Both the position numbers and the translations under genes were made by a program. DNA of 9,319 nucleotides from Actinomycetota bacterium (GTDB taxonomy: Bacteria; Actinomycetota; Acidimicrobiia; Acidimicrobiales; BP-101): the NCBI GenBank assembly GCA_030838265.1, contig JAUTXA010000124.1, positions 1 through 9,319 on the forward strand, written 5' to 3'. Positions 7,088 through 9,319 of this stretch are shown one piece after another; position 1 is the first letter of the stretch, and the number at the start of each line of letters is the position of its first letter. The notes under the pieces are model-generated. The model was given only the letters and a program-made list of their open reading frames with translations, ran no database searches and was not told the DNA's origin.

Positions 7088-7684
7088 TCAAGTCGATGCG
7101 GTCGGCAGCCAGCTCGGGCGGGAGGCTTCGAAGGTGTCGATGGCCTCGGCGTGCTGCAACGTGATGCCGATGTCGTCGAGGCCGTTGAGCAGCCGGTGGC
7201 GCGTGAACTCATCCATCGGGAACGAGGCCTCGAGGCCGATGGCGGGGGCCGAGACGAGCCCCTTCTCGATCTCGATGGTGATCTCGAGGGACGGGTCGTC
7301 GGCGACCGCGGCCAGCAGGCGGGCGCCGACCTCGGCGCCGACCTGCACCGGCACGAGGCCCGCCTTGGTCGAGTTGTTGCGGAAGATGTCGCCGAAGCGA
7401 GGCGAGATCACGGCCCGGAAGCCGTAGTCCGTCAGGGCCCAGACCGCGTGCTCGCGCGATGAGCCGGTGCCGAAGTTGGGCCCGGCCACGAGGATGGTGG
7501 CGTCGTTGTAGCGGTCGTCGTTGAGGGCGAAGGTGCGGTCCTTGCGCCACGCCCCGAAGAGGCCCTCGCCGAAGCCCGTCCGCTCGACCCGCTTGAGCCA
7601 CTCGGCGGGGATGATCTGGTCGGTGTCGACATCGGACCGGTCGAGCGGCATGGCCGTGCCGGTGATGGTGCGGACCGGTTCCAT
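7088..7684 (-). CDS. leuD: 3-isopropylmalate dehydratase small subunit LeuD
   Basis: A 198-residue protein, standard for LeuD. With LeuC it isomerises 2-isopropylmalate to 3-isopropylmalate in leucine biosynthesis, in the cytoplasm. The start region TGTAMPLDRSDVDTDQIIPA (9-28) and the swivel-domain motif GPNFGTGSSREHA (68-80), whose Ser/Arg residues contact substrate in the aconitase family, are intact. So is the SPRFGDIFRNNSTKAGL stretch near 94-110. The ATG at 7684-7682 shares one base with the leuC stop (TGATG) and has AGGAG 8 nt upstream (7697-7693 on this strand), which rules out the longer in-frame extension into leuC. Translational coupling should give matched subunit amounts. Confidence 0.96.
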   Translation of the reverse strand: MEPVRTITGTAMPLDRSDVDTDQIIPAEWLKRVERTGFGEGLFGAWRKDRTFALNDDRYNDATILVAGPNFGTGSSREHAVWALTDYGFRAVISPRFGDIFRNNSTKAGLVPVQVGAEVGARLLAAVADDPSLEITIEIEKGLVSAPAIGLEASFPMDEFTRHRLLNGLDDIGITLQHAEAIDTFEASRPSWLPTAST

Positions 7685-9174
7685 CAGTCGAGCTCCTGAG
7701 GTGTGGTGAACGTCCCCTTGACGGCGGTGGCGGCAGCGACGGCGGGGGAGACGAGGTGGGTGCGACCGCCAGGACCCTGGCGGCCCTCGAAGTTGCGGTT
7801 CGAGGTCGAGGCGCTGCGCTGGCCCGGTGCCAGCTTGTCGGGGTTCATGGCCAGGCACATCGAGCAGCCGGCCTCCCGCCACTCGAAGCCGGCGGCCGTG
7901 AAGACCTTGTCGAGGCCCTCGTCCTCGGCCTGGGCCTTGACCCGCATCGACCCGGGGACGACGAGGGCTTGCACACCCGGTGCCACGTGACGACCTTTCG
8001 CCACCAAAGCGGCGGCCCGCAGGTCTTCGATGCGGGAGTTGGTGCACGAGCCGATGAAGACGATGTCGACGCCGACGTCGCGCATCGGGGTGCCGGCGGT
8101 GAGTCCCATGTAGGTCAGGGCCCGCGCCGCGGCCTCGCGCTCGGCCGGGTCACCGAAGTCGTCGGGCGACGGGACCCGTCCGTCAATGGGGACGACCTGG
8201 CCCGGGTTGGTGCCCCACGAGACGTGCGGCACCAATGACGCGGCGTCGATGGCCACCTCCTTGTCGAAGGTGGCGTCGGCGTCGGTGACCAGCGCCCGCC
8301 ACTCGTCGAGGGCCGCCTCCCATGCCGCGCCCGTCGGGGCGAAGCGCCGTCCCTCGAGGTAGGCGAAGGTGGTGTCGTCGGGTGCCACCAGTCCGGCCCG
8401 GGCGCCGCCTTCGATCGACATGTTGCAGATCGTCATGCGCCCTTCCATCGACAGCGACCGCACCGCATCGCCGCGGTACTCGATGACCGAGCCGATGCCC
8501 CCGCCGGTACCGATGCGGCCGATGATGGCCAGGATCAGATCCTTGGCCGTGACCCCGGCCGGCAGGTCACCCTCGACGGTGACGGCCATCGTCCCCGGCT
8601 TCTGCTGCGGGAGGGTCTGGGTAGCCAGCACGTGCTCGACCTCGCTGGTGCCGATGCCGTAGGCCATGGCGCCGAAGGCCCCGTGGGTGGCGGTGTGACT
8701 GTCGCCGCACACGATGGTCATCCCCGGCTGGGTGAGGCCGAGCTCGGGCCCGATGACGTGGACGATGCCCTGGTCGCGGTGGCCCATGGGGAAGAGAGTC
8801 ACGCCGAACTCGGCGCAGTTGGCGGCCAGGACCTCCATCTGCTTGCGGGAGATCGGGTCGGCCACCGGCTGGTCGATGTTCAGGGTCGGGACGTTGTGAT
8901 CCATGGTCGCCACCGTCAGGTCGGGCCTCCGCACCCGGCGTCCTGCCAGGCGCAGGCCCTCGAAGGCCTGTGGCGAGGTGACCTCATGGATGAGATGAAG
9001 GTCGACGTAAAGGAGATCGGGTTCGTCGACGCCCTCGCGGACGACATGGCTGTCCCACAGCTTCTGGGCCAGGGTCGACGCGTAATTGGTGCTGTCTCTT
9101 GCTACCGCTCGCCCCGCTTGCAGCGAAGGTTGGGGGTGGGCGGGTGTTGCGGGCGAGGCTTTGGTTGAGGGCAT
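7684..9174 (-). CDS. leuC: 3-isopropylmalate dehydratase large subunit LeuC
   Basis: A 496-residue aconitase-superfamily enzyme binding a [4Fe-4S] cluster; it works with LeuD in leucine biosynthesis. The cluster cysteines are Cys377 (in GSCTNSRIEDL) and Cys437/Cys440 (in GCSMC). The substrate-site block CGDSHTATHGAFGAMAYGIG is at 156-175, and TMDHNVPT at 90-97 holds conserved His and Asp residues. The family core begins at about residue 33 (STLAQKLWDSHVV), so the protein carries about 30 extra Pro/Ala/Ser-rich residues compared with typical bacterial LeuC of about 466 residues. No ATG, GTG or TTG lies in frame between codon 1 and the core. An in-frame TAG sits at 9192-9190, just upstream, so ATG 9174 is the only standard start. 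No clear Shine-Dalgarno precedes it. The stop overlaps the leuD start by one base. Confidence 0.96.
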   Translation of the reverse strand: MPSTKASPATPAHPQPSLQAGRAVARDSTNYASTLAQKLWDSHVVREGVDEPDLLYVDLHLIHEVTSPQAFEGLRLAGRRVRRPDLTVATMDHNVPTLNIDQPVADPISRKQMEVLAANCAEFGVTLFPMGHRDQGIVHVIGPELGLTQPGMTIVCGDSHTATHGAFGAMAYGIGTSEVEHVLATQTLPQQKPGTMAVTVEGDLPAGVTAKDLILAIIGRIGTGGGIGSVIEYRGDAVRSLSMEGRMTICNMSIEGGARAGLVAPDDTTFAYLEGRRFAPTGAAWEAALDEWRALVTDADATFDKEVAIDAASLVPHVSWGTNPGQVVPIDGRVPSPDDFGDPAEREAAARALTYMGLTAGTPMRDVGVDIVFIGSCTNSRIEDLRAAALVAKGRHVAPGVQALVVPGSMRVKAQAEDEGLDKVFTAAGFEWREAGCSMCLAMNPDKLAPGQRSASTSNRNFEGRQGPGGRTHLVSPAVAAATAVKGTFTTPQELD

Positions 9175-9246
9175 GGGCGGGGCCCAACTCTACCGGCCGT
9201 CGAGCGGCTTCGTCCGTGGAGCTTGTTCAAAGCAACGGTGGGGAAT

Positions 9247-9263
9247 TTGTGATTTACGCACAA
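9247..9263. promoter_or_regulatory. Possible operator, inverted repeat TTGTG-N7-CACAA
   Basis: Two perfect 5-bp half-sites separated by 7 bp lie about 75-90 bp upstream of leuC, in a locally AT-richer patch. The size and position suit a dimeric regulator. It resembles but does not match the CRP/FNR consensus, since the inner bases and spacing differ. A 5-bp repeat can arise by chance, so this is a candidate only. Confidence 0.3.
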
Positions 9264-9283
9264 CTGAAAGGCCCGCAGCTTCG

Positions 9284-9311
9284 TTACTATGCAAAGTCCA
9301 ATGGTTGCCAA
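9284..9311 (-). promoter_or_regulatory. Weak candidate promoter for leuC
   Basis: On the - strand TTGGCA (9311-9306) and TAGTAA (9289-9284) are separated by 16 bp, in the only AT-richer patch upstream of leuC. Transcription from here would give a leader of roughly 100 nt and place the TTGTG-N7-CACAA repeat just downstream of the start. The same bases read TACTAT (9285-9290) on the + strand, so a divergent promoter is equally possible. The rest of 9175-9319 shows no leucine-rich leader peptide and no strong hairpin. Confidence 0.25.
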
Positions 9312-9319
9312 CGGCCGCG

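Noticed and set aside
5972..7462. A 496-codon open frame on the + strand across the prenyltransferase and leuD
   Set aside because: The opposite strand carries clear UbiA and LeuD motifs. This frame is low-complexity Gln/Gly/Asp/Arg-rich and runs across two unrelated genes and their gap.
7685..8047. Upstream in-frame extension of LeuD into leuC
   Set aside because: LeuD homology begins right after ATG 7684, which has AGGAG upstream and the usual TGATG overlap; the extension is out-of-frame leuC sequence.
9247..9263. CRP/FNR binding site
   Set aside because: Only the outer TTGTG/CACAA bases agree; the spacing and inner bases do not match TGTGA-N6-TCACA, so I list it only as an unspecified inverted repeat.
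9175..9319. Leucine attenuator or T-box upstream of leuC
   Set aside because: Reading the - strand leader, I found no short peptide with clustered Leu codons, no T-box sequence and no strong terminator hairpin.

Overview
This is a GC-rich stretch of bacterial chromosome, densely packed with genes on both strands. The base composition, GTG starts, ATGA/TGATG stop-start overlaps, a permease-ATPase fusion in the transporter and hairpins without T-tracts all fit a high-GC actinobacterium. Acidimicrobiia or a neighbouring lineage is possible, but no marker gene here fixes the taxonomy.

Left half, + strand, about 1-5920: one compact apparent operon. It opens with the 3' part of a secreted esterase of the PHB-depolymerase/LpqC type, cut by the window edge. 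A complete branched-chain-amino-acid-type (HAAT family) ABC importer follows: a lipoprotein substrate-binding protein (LivK-like), permease LivH, a single polypeptide joining permease LivM to ATPase LivG, and ATPase LivF. Junctions are 11 nt, 6 nt, a 4-nt ATGA overlap and another ATGA overlap, so the genes are probably co-transcribed and translationally coupled. The order suggests, without proving, that the esterase releases a small product outside the cell that the importer captures and brings in.

Centre, about 5921-5998: a convergent intergenic region holding a perfect inverted repeat with 25-nt arms (5931-5982) and a second small hairpin (5981-5996). These most likely end transcription of the liv operon and of the opposing genes.

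Right half, - strand, about 5999-9174: leuC and leuD, the large and small subunits of 3-isopropylmalate dehydratase (leucine biosynthesis), overlap by one base. Downstream after 50 nt lies a UbiA-family membrane prenyltransferase. LeuC carries a 30-residue N-terminal extension that an upstream in-frame stop shows is not simply a badly chosen start. The last 145 bases hold the leuC upstream region, with weak promoter-like hexamers, a TTGTG-N7-CACAA inverted repeat, and possibly the first codons of a divergent gene.

The window mostly shows ordinary metabolism and transport. I see no CRISPR array, insertion sequence, integrase, tRNA, rRNA or obvious defence system. The points most worth a second look are the esterase-importer linkage, the LivM-LivG fusion, the nested palindrome, and the prenyltransferase next to leuCD.
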